64,000 nt of DNA from Adiantum capillus-veneris (GCA_014529385.2 CM043970.1:40913279-40977278), one strand, 5' to 3'; shown: positions 1 through 11,136, numbered from the stretch's first letter. The notes: generated from the letters alone by a model not told the origin. Program-made: numbers and translations.

Positions 1-430
1 CCCTTTCTTGGCAACGTCGATCCATTTCTCGGCCTCATCTGCCTTCTGTTGAGTTTTTGTGATAACATCCACCCAAGAAGTCGTCATTTCTTTGTGTTGC
101 TCTTCCCCCTCTTTGATGGCCCGCACTTGCTCTTTAATCGTGTTGAGTTCTTCTATTACTAAGGGTTGAAGTTCTCCCTCTTCAAGTGTGTTTTGTGATC
201 GTACCTTGGCGAGATCCTTCTTGAGTGACGCAATCTCTTCATCTTAGGCCGTCACACGATCTTCCACTGTAGTTATCTTGCTTTCTTGGACCAGCACTGC
301 GTTCTTTGAGCATCTTTATTGTGCCCAAGAGGTTGCGGTTGATCTTGTTAATGGTTTCGGTCATTTCTTCTTTGCACTTTGGAACGGCATCCTCTAAAGG
401 GCCAGTCTTGTCATTCTGCTTCTTCATGCT
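1..430 (-). pseudogene. Coiled-coil gag-like relic
   Basis: Read on the minus strand from an ATG near 427, this encodes a lysine/glutamate-rich, coiled-coil-like protein running off the left edge. Reading is broken by a frameshift near 300 and an in-frame TAA near 245. Past them the same style continues, ending in a segment with SWVDVITKTQQKADEAEKW. Charged coiled-coil N-termini with an SWxxV motif occur in some plant retrotransposon gag proteins, so a gag relic is my best guess. A host coiled-coil pseudogene is equally possible. No zinc knuckle, protease or RT is visible next to it. Confidence 0.35.
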
Positions 431-779
431 TGATGGCCCCCAAAAACGAGAAGGTACAGTAAAAAGAAGACCACACTATACGCAGATGTGTTTCCACATT
501 ATATATACATGTTCTCCCACATCAAGCGTACATGGTAAACATACATTCTGCGTGCCCTTCTGGAAAAATAAAAATTTTCCCCCCTGCAAGTGCTGAAATT
601 TTTTGAATTCCTGCAGCTCTCTGATTTCTGCAATTTCTGCAGATTTCTGCAATTTTTTGGAATCTGGTCTAAAAATCTGAAAAAGTATTTCGAAAATCTT
701 TTTCCAGAAAAGGCTGTGGGGAAACAGGTTTGGGGGAGGGGGGAGCGGGAGGCTTTGGGTCGACAAGAGAGGAGGGGGG

Positions 780-780
<1 letters not shown>

Positions 781-815
<35 letters not shown>
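781..815. repeat. Poly-G tract, 35 bases
   Basis: Uninterrupted run of G, with more G-rich sequence on both sides (about 765-822). Runs this long are prone to length error in sequencing and to G-quadruplex formation. Confidence 0.9.
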
Positions 816-922
816 CGGGCGCTGGCACACACGACCTGCTGGAGAGGAGAGACATGCGCGTCTTTCAGCTGCGCATGGTTCCCTACTCTGTACAATTCAA
901 CCTGCACCTATGCGCACGCAAT

Positions 923-924
<2 letters not shown>

Positions 925-984
<60 letters not shown>
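925..984. repeat. (GA)n microsatellite, about 30 units
   Basis: Perfect GA dinucleotide array ending in TATGAAATGAAATGAAATG, a short pentamer repeat. Confidence 0.95.
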
Positions 985-986
<2 letters not shown>

Positions 987-1188
987 TGAAATGAAATGAA
1001 ATGATGCATTAACATCTTCAAAAGGCCAAAATGACCTATGAGACCAATCCGATACAGACTTGTGAATCTCGTACTGTGTCTGAGTTTTAAAAAAAAAAAG
1101 AAATACTAAAATGAATCTAGAAGTGCTACTAGTTGTGTGGGGTATGTGTGATCACTCACAATCGGTGCCCAATACAAGAGAAAGATAC

Positions 1189-1191
<3 letters not shown>

Positions 1192-1228
<37 letters not shown>
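1192..1228. repeat. (GA)n microsatellite, about 18 units
   Basis: Second perfect GA array, about 200 bases after the first. Confidence 0.95.
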
Positions 1229-1230
<2 letters not shown>

Positions 1231-1434
1231 TCCTGAACCAATAAACCTGGGCAATGAATAATTGAATGTGTATACAATGGAGGCAAGGGGTTGCTTATAT
1301 AGCAACCTCAGAAAATTGCCCTACCCAGACTTTGACAAATCAGTAAAATAAATACCTAAAAGCCAAAATAAATAATGGGATCACATTGGGCAGTTCACTT
1401 GAGATGCCAAAACTCTTAACAATAACACCCCATA

Positions 1435-2115
1435 CTAAATCTCTTGAATACTCGAGACAAATCCATTCACCAATATAGAATCTATCCAGCCTCTTGAGCA
1501 AGTGCCCCTCCTCTCTGCAGAATCCCCAAGAAAAACTGAGAGAGTCAACGGGTGATTATTGGATGGAATGTGCCAAGCATCCACTACATATTCAGCTAAT
1601 AGGAATCTCTCCCGCGCATTCTGCTCATACGGGGCTATAGCTGAACCCGCCTGCCAATCATCTATCAACTCAATGTTGTTGAAGTCACCTCCAAGAACCC
1701 AAGTATCCAAAGTAGGCAATGCATGGGACAGCTTTGTCCAGAAAGCCCATTCTTGCAAGTGAATAGAAGCGGAGACGGGCATGAAACCAACCATAACACC
1801 TAGTATGGCAACATAAATGGCTATACCAGCAAATGAAGTACCATGGTGTCGAATAGATGCAACATATCATGGACCCACATAGATGCACACACCATAGCTG
1901 CGAGGCATGTCTCCTACAGCAGGTTCCCAAAAGGTGCAAGATCCTGCGTACATAAGATTGCCAAATGGTTTTACTATCTTATGCTCCTTCCAATCAAATG
2001 TCCACATCTCCAACTACGTATTTGTGCAAATACTTCCTGAGCAAAAGCTTCCTATAGCCCCCCACTCTGGATGATTGTAATCCATTAGTGTTCCAAGCCA
2101 GGACATGCAAATCCA
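1435..2115 (-). pseudogene. LINE endonuclease (APE-type) relic
   Basis: The minus strand encodes pieces of an apurinic-endonuclease-like (exonuclease/endonuclease/phosphatase) domain, as found at the start of LINE ORF2. The 5' piece (about 2115-1994) begins MDLHVLAWNTNGL, matching the usual start of LINE endonucleases. The 3' piece (1794-1435) holds LDTWVLGGDFNNIE, the conserved GGDFN motif with a catalytic Asp/Asn pair, and later RGWIDSILV, which fits the IDxIL region. Frameshifts and a stop separate the two pieces. No matching reverse transcriptase follows to the left, so the copy is truncated as well as decayed. The LINE clade cannot be assigned from this much. Confidence 0.72.
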
Positions 2116-3376
2116 TGATACTCGGTTGAAGGAAGTAGAGGGCATTCTGGGAATCTTTGACACCTAGAAAAGTAAAGAACCTTTTTGTAGCTCCGCCATC
2201 CTTTGAAAGCTTTCGGGGCCGAATCAGAAGGTGATGGAGGTGCGGGATAATAATAATGATGATGCTGCCCATCAAATGGAGGAGGTGGAGGTGGTGGTGG
2301 TGAATTTGAGATGCAGAAGGCAACAGGGGTTGCACTTCAAGAGGGCAGGCTTGGTTGGCAGTGGGTCAACGCAGGAAGACTGCAGCAGGTCAGACGGACA
2401 GCAGGCTCTCTGGGAAAGGATCTAAGCATGCAATGCTTTGTTATCACATGAGGGAGAAGATCAAGGTAATGAAGAAGCCAGGTGTGCTTTACAAACAATG
2501 CTTTGTGACCCTCAAAACTGCTGGTGGCATCAGAACAAGGGTCAAGGTCAACAGCCAAATCACCATGCACAATCATTTCCATGGAACATGACTCTACAAG
2601 CTAGTCTGGCCTCCTAAATATGGCATCACCCATAGTGGCACAAAGGCAAAGAGTGGCACGATAACCATGCCGAAACGCTGGATGTTCAGCAATCATGTTC
2701 CAAGCCAACCCTCTTTGCGAAAACAAGGACTCGAGCAAGTAAAGGCTAGCATAATGCTAGGCAAAAGAGCACAGTAAGCAGCACAAGAGACAGTTTCCAA
2801 AAGAACTGTGGGCTGAAAGGTCAAGATAGATCGCAACGACTGCCTCCTCTACTCATGCACAAGCTCTATTGAACTAACTCCTGGGGGATCGAATTGTCTT
2901 GAAGCCAATGCCACCCCATCCCCTAGCACAGAAAATTTGAAAATGGTAGCTCAACAGTTAAAACAAACAGGGACTTTCACATCATGTTATTGGAGTCGCA
3001 ATTGGCGCCAAAAAAATATTCAATTTGGTGGCCAAGGTCATATTGGAGTTGCAAATGGCCAAGCAAAAGAAATATTTAATTTCTGTTTATGAACCAAGAA
3101 CATGATGCTTAACATCATCACCAAACAAGTCCAGGCAAACACTCCAAAGTTGTTTAGGAAAAGGACCATAAGTGGAGTAAGACAATACCCATAAAAAGTA
3201 TTAAAGCATGAATTTGTGACATTTTACATCCTGACCAAGACCCTACAAGCATGGCTTGAGCAAGACAATAAACATAAAGATCTTATAGATTCCCAATCAT
3301 AGACTGAACAAAGAATGTAACATATAAGCTGTGAAAAGGGTTTGATGCAACCACACACATGGAAGTATTCTCTTAC
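2116..3376. other. Intergenic or intronic, nothing recognised
   Basis: A GGTGGAGGTGGTGG-rich patch lies at 2280-2300. The rest is unremarkable AT-rich DNA. No domain, RNA gene or clear repeat boundary seen. If the exon at 3377-3489 is real, this may be intron or downstream sequence of that gene. Confidence 0.5.
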
Positions 3377-3489
3377 CTTTAATTGATCACATATGGCCGC
3401 TACAACATTTGACTTCTTCGACATCTCAGCATTATTGTCATTCAAAAGGGAAGAAACAGATCTTACGTACTCTAAAAGTTCAGCTGAAC
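3377..3489 (-). CDS. Candidate internal exon of an unidentified host gene
   Basis: A 113-nt open segment on the minus strand lies between good splice signals. A TTTTGGCAG acceptor lies just upstream, and it ends with AAAG followed by GTAAGAG, a strong donor. It encodes about 37 residues: SAELLEYVRSVSSLLNDNNA, then EMSKKSNVVAAICDQLK. This reads like an amphipathic helical segment of a normal protein and has no stop, unlike the flanking DNA, which quickly becomes nonsense in this frame. I do not recognise the family. It is on the same strand as the SMPD4-like gene 38 kb away and could in principle be a distal exon of it, but I see no similarity to the part of SMPD4 I know. It could be a chance open segment. 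Confidence 0.4.
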
Positions 3490-4440
3490 CTGCCAAAACA
3501 TTTAAAACCTATGGGTACTTCAGTTTGTGTTCCGTCCACAGATAGCCCATGATGAACAGAAGTACAAACTTGACATGAAAATTCAAAAAATTTATATGAA
3601 ATGCATTACAATATTGTTCGACTTGACTAATTACTCTGCATAATTTATGATCAAGTTCTGAGCTGTCTCAAACTTGTTTAAGCTACAATAGCATTAGGCT
3701 CAAGTGATAATAAGCCCCTTAAAATAAATATTAAGCTGTGAGTTTTGACATATCATCAATGAGATTGAAGAGAAAGGTGCCCCTATAGCTATATTAGTCC
3801 AAAACAAGCCAAGATTCACCTACGAAGGAAAGTGCAAGTTATAGACTTGTGGGAGTCATCAACAACCATCAGCTCCACCATGCATAGTATTGACTAAATA
3901 CTAAGTCATCTATATGTCACGAGAGCCCAATAGTGGTGTAGAATTGCGTACCAATATAAGCTCTCAACAAAACATACACCACACCCAAACACACACATCA
4001 GCATACATCAACACAAAGTTCAGTGTACTGAATTTCTGTCATGGTTCCAAAGATGCAGGGCAGAGCCAGGCATAAATAATCAGCACACAAAAATGTGACC
4101 CTGATTAATGGCACAGAGGAACCTCATTCATTGTGAAAGACAAACCAACTGCTAAAAGAATTTGAAGATAAGCTCAAGCCCTAAGGGTGACAAAATGAAA
4201 TCAGAAAACAGATAAGTAGCAGCAGGAGCATAAAACTGTGAGCATATATAACCATATTAAAGACATGAATAACCAATCTGTGTCAAAAGAAAAATGAAGA
4301 AGCAAAAGGGTGGAAAGAGAGAGAAAGAAAAAGACATTAAAGGTCAGTGTGGCCTATGAGACTGTCACAAAAGAGTGCGCATAACAATATAAAATATACT
4401 TGGATAAATAGAACTTATCACTTCGTACTGAAGCCAGAGA

Positions 4441-4443
<3 letters not shown>
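3490..4443. other. AT-rich non-coding sequence
   Basis: No gene or RNA recognised. Probably intron or intergenic DNA upstream of the candidate exon. Purine-rich near 4310-4330. Confidence 0.5.

Positions 4444-4474
<31 letters not shown>
4444..4474. repeat. (TG)n microsatellite
   Basis: About 15 perfect TG units immediately upstream of the presumed Copia-1 LTR. Confidence 0.95.
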
Positions 4475-4478
<4 letters not shown>

Positions 4479-4785
4479 AATAAAGGCACTTTGGCCTATT
4501 TCCAGTGTCTGACCGTGTGAACGGGGACTTCAATTAAAAAGTCAAAAGTCATCTCATGTGTATAATACTATGGCTGCCCCAAAGAATCATAATCGTGGGC
4601 TTCTAAAATTTCAACGAGCTCTCCTCCTCTCATCTCTTGCGCTGCCCTTGTGTAGCCCCATACCTATGCACACACTCTCTCTCCCACCGCTCCTTCCCTT
4701 TCTCTCTCCTTGCGCTAATAGCCTACAGCAATCGCGCTCTCTCTCCCCTCCTCCTATCGCAAGAAGATCACAGTAGGACCTCGCA

Positions 4786-4801
4786 ATTGGTATCAGAGCT
4801 T
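4786..4801 (+). promoter_or_regulatory. Copia-1 primer-binding site (tRNA-Met)
   Basis: TGGTATCAGAGC at 4788-4799 complements the 3' end of plant initiator methionine tRNA. It sets the end of the 5' LTR and the plus-strand orientation. Confidence 0.85.
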
Positions 4802-5451
4802 GGCTTCATCGCAAGAAAAGCAAGAATTGTGCACTTCTACGCGTGCGTAGTAATCACAGAAGTGTGCACGCAAAAAGAGGGACATTTCAAAAGCTGCAGA
4901 GCTGAAAAGGAAATTCAGCGCGCAAATCGAGTGGACAGCAATGAATTAAAGGTCTATGACAGTGGAAAATCAGCAAATTCAGGTTTCTACACAAGTTCTC
5001 ACGTTTCGGTGCCAATTCGAACTCAGAAATTGGGGCTTTTGCTGAAATTCAGAAATTCTAGAATTAATTTCAGCAAATTAAGCGAGTTTGATCCCGTCCG
5101 CATTTGGGGGTTTTGCTGAATTTTGATAATTCACGCAAAATTGGCCCTGGCAATGCATTAACAGGCAATTTTTTATGCAATTTGTGGCACATTGAACTCA
5201 AAAATTTGGGGGTTTTACATTTCGAAGCAAAATTAATGCAATTTCTTATCGTCGAATGAGAAATTGATGCTGAATTTTCAGGACTGTTTCTGAAATTGAT
5301 GTATTGACACTCTGGAATTGCCAAATTGATGACGTTTTGGGTCTTTTGGCATATGTATGATCAGCTGAGGTGCTGAATTTGTGTCATTACAGGTTAATTT
5401 CAGTGTTTGTTGCTTATATTTGAGTGCTTTATTGGTCTCTCGTGGTAACAC
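4802..5451 (+). other. Copia-1 untranslated leader
   Basis: Some 650 bases between primer-binding site and gag. Rich in repeated AAATTCAG / GGGGTTTTGCTGAA phrases, suggesting internal duplication. No open gene fits here. Confidence 0.5.
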
Positions 5452-6170
5452 ATGACCTCCAAAAGTGATAGTAGCAATCTATTGCACATCAAAAAGTTGG
5501 AAGGCGCCCATAAATTTGCTATATGGAAGAAGCAGTGTTACAATGTTCTTTTACAGAAGAGGACCGATTAAGGAAAAGAGAGTTAAACCAGCAGTCATTG
5601 ATGAAGAATGGGAAGAGATGGATGAGCTTATCCGCTCCACAATTATGCTTTCCGTGTCGGATTCTCTTTTGTTCAATATCGAGAAAGAAGAGAATGCATG
5701 GAATATGTGGAAGAGGCTCGATGAGTTGTATGCTCAACAAAGTGCTGCTAGCAAAGTATATCGGATGAAAAGGCTCATGGACCTTCGTATGAAGGAAGGC
5801 ACTTTAATGTCGGTGCATTTGAATGAGTTCAATTCAATTTTCAGCCAGCTGACAAATTTGAATTTCAACATCGATGATGAATTCAAAGCTACGTTTTTGC
5901 TATGCATATTGCCTGAAAGTTGGGACACTTTTAGGACAGCTTTGAGCAATTCGAATGCCACACTTGCATATGCCGATGTGGAGAGTTCCCTTCTTACGGA
6001 AGAGATGAACAGGAAGAATACTGTTGCGAATAGTCAAGAGGTAGGTCCCAATAAAGGGGAAAACCTAAAAATAGAAAGGCACGCAGTAAATCTCATTCTA
6101 AAAAGGATGTAGAGTGCCATCATTGTGGCAAGAAGGGACACTATAAGCGGGAATGCTATGAATGGAGGAA
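5452..6170 (+). pseudogene. gag: Copia-1 gag
   Basis: Gag is the structural protein that packages element RNA into virus-like particles. I place the start at the ATG at 5452 because the next residues (LEGAHKFAIWKKQC) match the usual copia gag opening. In-frame stops follow by about 5568, and the reading frame then shifts. From 5580 to 6112 the open frame carries the typical UBN2/gag core: AWNMWKRLDELYAQQ, the LxxMKEGTLMSVHLNEF phrase and LPESWDTFRTALSN. A further one-base shift near 6100 leads to a perfect CX2CX4HX4C zinc knuckle (CHHCGKKGHYKREC) at about 6116-6160. The stops and shifts make it non-functional. Confidence 0.82.
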
Positions 6171-6299
6171 AGAGAAGAACAAGAACATTGATGACAGCAA
6201 CAAGGATAAAGACAAAGGCAAAAGTAGCGTGAAGATGAGGAACTCAATGTAGTCAGCTATGACAATGACGCAAGTGAGATTCTCTATGCTTCTTCTTTT

Positions 6300-7575
6300 G
6301 ATGCGCACTTCTTGGTTGTTGATTCCGATGTTGACATGCATACTTGGATACTTGATTCCGGTGCTTCATTTCATGTAACGCCTCACAAAGAGTGGTTCTT
6401 TGAGTATAGAGGTGGAAAACTTGGCACTATCTACCTTGGTGACAACTATGCATGTAACATTGATGAAATTGGCAGTGTGCAATTGTCCTTTACTGATGGT
6501 TCGATGTTTATGTTACATAATGTACGACATGTACCACAAATGAGGAAGAGTTTGATTAGCACAGGTCAACTAAATGAAGTGGGCTATCAAACAAGTTTTT
6601 GGTGATCGCAAATGGAAGATATGTAAGGGGTCAAGGATTGTAGCAAAAGGGTCTAAATCTGACACCTTATATCCTTTGTATGTATCTAGTTCATGTAATC
6701 ATGTGGTGACCATAACAGAGCAGCCAAGTGTTTCCTTGTGGCATGGCCGGTTAGGACACATGAGTATGAAAGGAATGCAAACTCTGTCTCATTTTGGTTA
6801 TGTGCCCTGTTTGAGGTTTTCAAATTTTTCTCATTGTGAACATTGTGTTTATGGGAAACATGCTCAAACACCGCACAGCAAGTCTATGTCTTGAAGTCAT
6901 CACCTTTAGATTTGGTACATTCTGATGTATGTGAAATGCCACAGCTATCTTTAGGTGGTAGAAAGTATTTTGTCACTTTTATTGATGATGCATCATGTAA
7001 AGTGTGGGTGTATGCAATCCGTTGAAAAGTGAAATTTGGCATTGTTTAAAAAGTTTCCTTCATATGCTGAAAATCAGACTGGCAAGACACTTAAATGCTT
7101 ACGCTCTAACAATGGTGGCGAGTACACATCAAACGCTTTTAATGCATTTTGTGACTCGAAGGGAATTAAGAGAGAGTTGATTGCTTCTGATAATCCTTCC
7201 CAAAACGGTGTTGCAAAGCACTTGAATCGCACTATTCACAAGAAAGTGCGAAGTATGCTGTCAATGCTGCATTACCCCATGGTTTTTGGGCAGAAGCTGT
7301 GCAAAGTTCAAACAGCTGTTCACCTTATTAATCGCTCACCAAATAGGGTTTTGGATGGAAAAGTGCCCGAGGAAGTGTGGTCCGGCGAGCCACCTTCATA
7401 TTTGCACTTGAGAATGTTTGGTTGCGAAGCTTATGTGCACGTGCGGCGAGAAGATCACAACAAACTTGAACCAAAGTCATGTAAATGTATTTTCCTAGGA
7501 TATGGTGAGGATGGTGAAATGGGTATAGGTTGTGGGATCCCGAAAAAAGACACGTTATTCGCAGCAATGATGTAA
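6300..7575 (+). pseudogene. Copia-1 protease and integrase
   Basis: The aspartic protease lies at about 6312-6605, with the intact active-site string WILDSGASFHV. It is followed by the GAG-pre-integrase domain (SLWHGRLGHMS, then an HCEHCVYGK zinc-binding end) and the integrase core. The first catalytic Asp is present (LVHSDVCEMP). The second reads RSNNGGEY where the family has RSDNGGEY, and the catalytic Glu motif reads NGVAKHLNRT where the family has NGVAERxNRT. Two of the three D,D,E residues are therefore gone, both explicable as G-to-A changes. Stops or frame changes near 6603, 6893 and 7024 split the region further. Integrase inserts the cDNA copy; this one could not. Confidence 0.85.
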
Positions 7576-9340
7576 TCTTCCGTGAGAATCGCATGCACAA
7601 ACGACCTACTCCTGTCGAGGAAGTAAAAAGGGTTGTTTTCAGGGAAGATATACCGATAGGACAGACGAGAATGCCCGCTGAACAGCAGCCTGTTAGAGCT
7701 GAAAATGATGACCCAAATGGGGGAAATGAAGTTGCCATTGATGCACCACATGTTGAGGAACATAATGGGCAAGTAGAGCAACCTTTACAGGTGGAAAGAA
7801 TGGTTGGACAGCCAGCTGTTCATGATGACTTGCAGGCTGAACAGCCTCTAGATGTTGATCATTGGGTGAGAAGGTCTACCCGGGTCACTCAACCACCTGA
7901 CAGGTTTGTTCAAGGCGCGGATTATGTAATGTTAACTGATTGTGGTGAGCCTTCTTGCTATAAAGAAGCTATGCAACACGAAGATAGCAAGAAATGGCAT
8001 GGCCCATGGTATCTAAGATGGATTCCTTGGACAAAAATTGCACATGGAAGTTGGTACCATTGCCACCAGGGCAAAAGGTGTTGCCATATAAATGGGTATA
8101 CAAGATGAAAGTCACTTCTAATGCCTCTCCTAAGTACAAAGCACGTTTGGTTGCTAAAGGGTACAAGCAAAAGAAAGGAATTGACTTTGATGAAATCTTC
8201 TCCCCGGTTGTGAAATTGACTACGTTGCGACGACTCCTTGCTTTGGTTGCTTGTGAAGACATGGAACTCATGCAAATGGATGTAAAAACAGCATGGTGAT
8301 TTGCATGTAACCATTTATATGCAACAGCCCGAGGGTTTTGTAGTAGCTGGAAAAGAGGAGATGGTATGTGAGCTTAACAAATGCTTGTATGGATTGAAAC
8401 AGGCATCACGTGAGTGGTATCATAAGTTTGATGCATTTATGAGGTCTCAGGGTTTCAAGAGATGTCATGCAGATCACTGCTTATACACTAAAAAGGCTAA
8501 GGATGGGAGTCTTTTATTGTTGGCATTGTATGTCGATGATATGCTTCTTGCTGGCCGAAATGTCAATGAGCTGAATATGTTGAAGCAAAGCTTACATAAA
8601 CGCTTTGAAATGAAGGACCTTGGTGATGCAAGTCACATTCTTGGTATGCGTATCATGAGAGATAGAAGTAAAGGACTTCTTTATCTATCTCAAGAGGAAT
8701 GTGTATCCAGGATCTTGCAACGTTTCAATATGGAGGGTGGGAAAGCAATTAGCACACCATTGCCTCCACATGTGAAACTTAGCGCATATGACAGCCCTAC
8801 ATTTGATGATAAGCGGGCTGAAATGGCCAAGATTCCTTACGCATCAGCCGTTGGCAGTTTAATGTACGCTATGGTTTCCACACGTCCAGACATTGCTTTT
8901 GCGGTGGGAGTGGTAAGTAGATACATGAGTAATCCCGGCAAGACACATTGGGACGCAGTGAAATGTATTCTGAGATACCTGAAGGGCACAAAGGATTTGT
9001 GCATATGTTTTGGGGCGCACCAGACATCTGTGGTTGGTTTTACAGATGCAGATTTTGCTGGAAATCCATATTGCAAGAAGTTTATTTCTGGATATGTGTT
9101 TACTTTCACAAGAGGTGTGGTTTCTTGGATTTCTAGACTACAAAAGTGTGTTGCTTTGTCCACCACTGAGGCTGAATATGTGGCTGCCACGGAAGCATGT
9201 AAGGAAGCTTTATGACTGAAACGCTTGATGGGAGAACTTGGTATTGTTGAAGAGGTTCTTGTGCTACATTGTGATAGCCAGAGTGCTATTATGCTTGCAC
9301 GGAATCCGGTCTTTCATGCCAAGACAAAGCACAACAAAGA
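7576..9340 (+). pseudogene. Copia-1 reverse transcriptase and RNase H
   Basis: After an acidic linker (7576-7990), RT begins near 8027 with NCTWKLVPLPPGQKVLPYKW and the KARLVAKGYKQKKGIDFDEIF box. A stop after MDVKTAW (8299) interrupts it. The 8301-9215 frame continues with CLYGLKQASREWYHKF and the catalytic LYVDDML motif near 8527, so the palm looks sound. RNase H follows: VGFTDADFAGN, then the ALSTTEAEYVAATEACKE helix, a TGA at about 9213, and HCDSQSAIMLARNPVFHAKTKH just before the break at 9340. A complete copia RNase H would run on slightly and reach a polypurine tract and 3' LTR; all of that is missing. Confidence 0.87.
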
Positions 9341-9362
9341 TGAAATCCATTGCAATACTTTC

Positions 9363-10670
9363 CTAGGGGCGGGTGGGAATGGGTAAAGGCTGTAGTAATC
9401 CCTGTGCCTTATGCCTATCAAACTTGACCTTCTGGCATACTAAACTGCGAACAAAGTCGTCCACATCTTTCTTGAGTCTCGGCCAAAAGAAATAACGCTC
9501 CACATCTTGCAAGGTGGTATCAATGCCGCGGTGACCCGTAAAAGGTGGACAATGGCACTCGGTCAAAACCTTTTCCCTCAACGGTTGTGTAACACACAAC
9601 ATTGTTTTCTTCATCAAGTAGACATCCCGTATGGAATACCCAGGCACTATCTCCCCATTCTGTATCCGAGTAAACACATCGCGAAAATCCGGATCACTGG
9701 CGTACTGATCAACCATATCCTCGAAGCTTCTACGATGGATCGCGGAAATAGCCAAGACGAGGGGCTTCCGAGACAATGCATCTACCACTAAGTTTTTCTA
9801 TCCCTAGACATGGACAATCTGGAAATAAAACTGTGACAAGATGTTAGCCCACCGCATCTGCTTTTCCGAAGTGACAAGAAGTAGCGTAAACTCTGATGAT
9901 CACTAAAGACCATTAAATCGGCTCCGAGTAGATAATGTCGCCACTGAGTAAGAGCATGGATCACTGCCAATAGCTCTTTTTCATAAATCTATGCTACCAA
10001 TTCTGGCCTTGAAAACGTTCTGCTTTTATAAGCAATCACATGGCCTTCTCGCATCAAGACTGCTCCCAGACTACGACCACAAGCATCACACTAAACTTCG
10101 AATGGCTTTTGTAAGTCTGGCAAAGCCAACACTGCTCCAGTAGTCAATTTTTCCTGTAAGTGTCTGAAAGGTAGTCACCTCTGTCGGTCCCCGCGAGAAA
10201 GGGACTCTTTCTAAGTCAATAAGTGCAAAGGGGAAGCTACCTCTACAAACTTCCAAATGAACCGCCAGTAGTAAGAACACAAGCCCAAAAAGCTTCTAAC
10301 TTCACAAACATTCTTCAAGTCGCAGATAGTCTCAATCTTGGTCGGGTCCATCTGTACTCTTGCTGCTGCTGAGACCATGTGTCCCAGGAAGTGTATCTCC
10401 GGCAAGAAAAACTCGCTCTTTTTGGCATTGATAACTAATCTACGATCACACAATGCCTAAAAGACCTGTAGCAGATGGTGTCAATGCTCTGCTTCATCCT
10501 TGGAGAAAACTATAATATCATCAAAGAAAGTGCCCACAAAAGATCGATGCTCTCGGAAAATTCTATCCATCATTCGGTTGAAAGTCGCTAGAGCATTGGT
10601 AAGTCCAAAAAGCATCACCAAAAATTCGTATAAACCAAAGCTTGTTCGAACGGCTGTCTTGTAGACATCT
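9363..10670 (-). pseudogene. Gypsy-1 RT 3' part, RNase H and integrase N-terminus
   Basis: On the minus strand the RT palm at about 10560-10500 reads [17 protein letters not shown], with the catalytic DD pair. The RT thumb at 10453-10211 has FLGHMVSAAARVQMDP and EVRSFLGLCSYYWRFI. RNase H spans about 10180-9790. The 9788-9363 frame starts with VDALSRKP, the classic end of gypsy RNase H. It continues into the integrase zinc-binding domain (HCPPFTGHRG, then an FVRSLVCQK finger that has lost its first cysteine; Gypsy-3 has SCLVCQK). The sequence ends at PIPTRP, just before the catalytic core would begin. Several frame breaks are present. Confidence 0.84.
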
Positions 10671-10679
10671 CCCGCAGGG

Positions 10680-11136
10680 ATCAGTTAGGTCAATTTTGAC
10701 ACTTTGTCCGAGTACTTGGCAGTTCTCGACTTTTGGTATGGTTTTTGGTATCCAAATTCAGATTTGAAAAGACCACTAGACTCCTTGTGATGTCCTCTAG
10801 CTATGACACAAGTTTGGTATCAGTCTGTGACAAAGAAACATGGATCATGATCCATGTACCTATGTGTCAGATGGTAATGAAACTTGGCACACAGCTTCCC
10901 CTTGGTCCACTGATCCTTGCTATATGGTTTTTGTGTGATTTGGACCACTTTAGGTCAGGCAAAAAGTCAATCCCTAGGTTTGTTTTAGGGTTTTCACCTT
11001 GAGTTGTTTTTTGTACTTTTGATGAGTTTTTTGGACTTTTTTGACCAAATTTCTTTGGGGATGTTCGTTCACAATGGTCTCTACTACATGCTAAAAAAGT
11101 TTCTGTCCAAAAATTTCTCAAGGGTGCATGGATCAC
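10680..11136. mobile_element. Unidentified insertion of about 450 bases inside Gypsy-1 RT
   Basis: RT coding stops at the TCCCGCAGGGATC phrase near 10680 and resumes at CTGATCTGATGATATTC near 11137. The equivalent stretch is contiguous in Gypsy-3 and Gypsy-4, so this is inserted DNA. It is AT-rich and contains repeated TTTGGTAT phrases. I see no terminal inverted repeats, poly-A tail or LTR-like ends. It may be a short transposon or filler DNA. Confidence 0.55.

Larger units (their letters stand above)
431..1434. other. Non-coding, low-complexity spacer
   Basis: No supportable gene. The stretch has a CTGCAGATTTCTGCAAT-type simple region around 590-670, a poly-G run, two GA arrays and AT-rich filler. 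Reading frames here come from the repeats (poly-Gly, poly-Arg-Glu, poly-Pro) and are not credible genes. Confidence 0.7.
4500..9340 (+). mobile_element. Copia-1: Ty1/copia retrotransposon, 3' truncated
   Basis: Domains run in copia order on the plus strand: primer-binding site, gag with zinc knuckle, aspartic protease, integrase, reverse transcriptase, RNase H. The left limit is approximate because I could not find the LTR start. A CA at 4784-4785 just before the primer-binding site is the likely end of the 5' LTR. There is no 3' LTR: RNase H stops near 9340, just after its FHAKTKH motif. From there the sequence is Gypsy-1 integrase on the opposite strand. The element is therefore cut by a recombination or deletion junction, and cannot be dated from its LTRs. 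Confidence 0.85.

Noticed and set aside
476-999. Open frames encoding poly-Pro, poly-Gly and poly-Arg-Glu
   Set aside because: They are translations of the poly-G and GA repeats with no domain or splice support.
2337-2582. 81-codon minus-strand frame near the LINE endonuclease relic
   Set aside because: No motif, no matching LINE ORF1 features, and it overlaps an equally open plus-strand frame.
3377-3489. Assignment of this exon to the SMPD4-like gene
   Set aside because: Same strand but 38 kb away and no similarity I can see to known SMPD4 regions; left unassigned.
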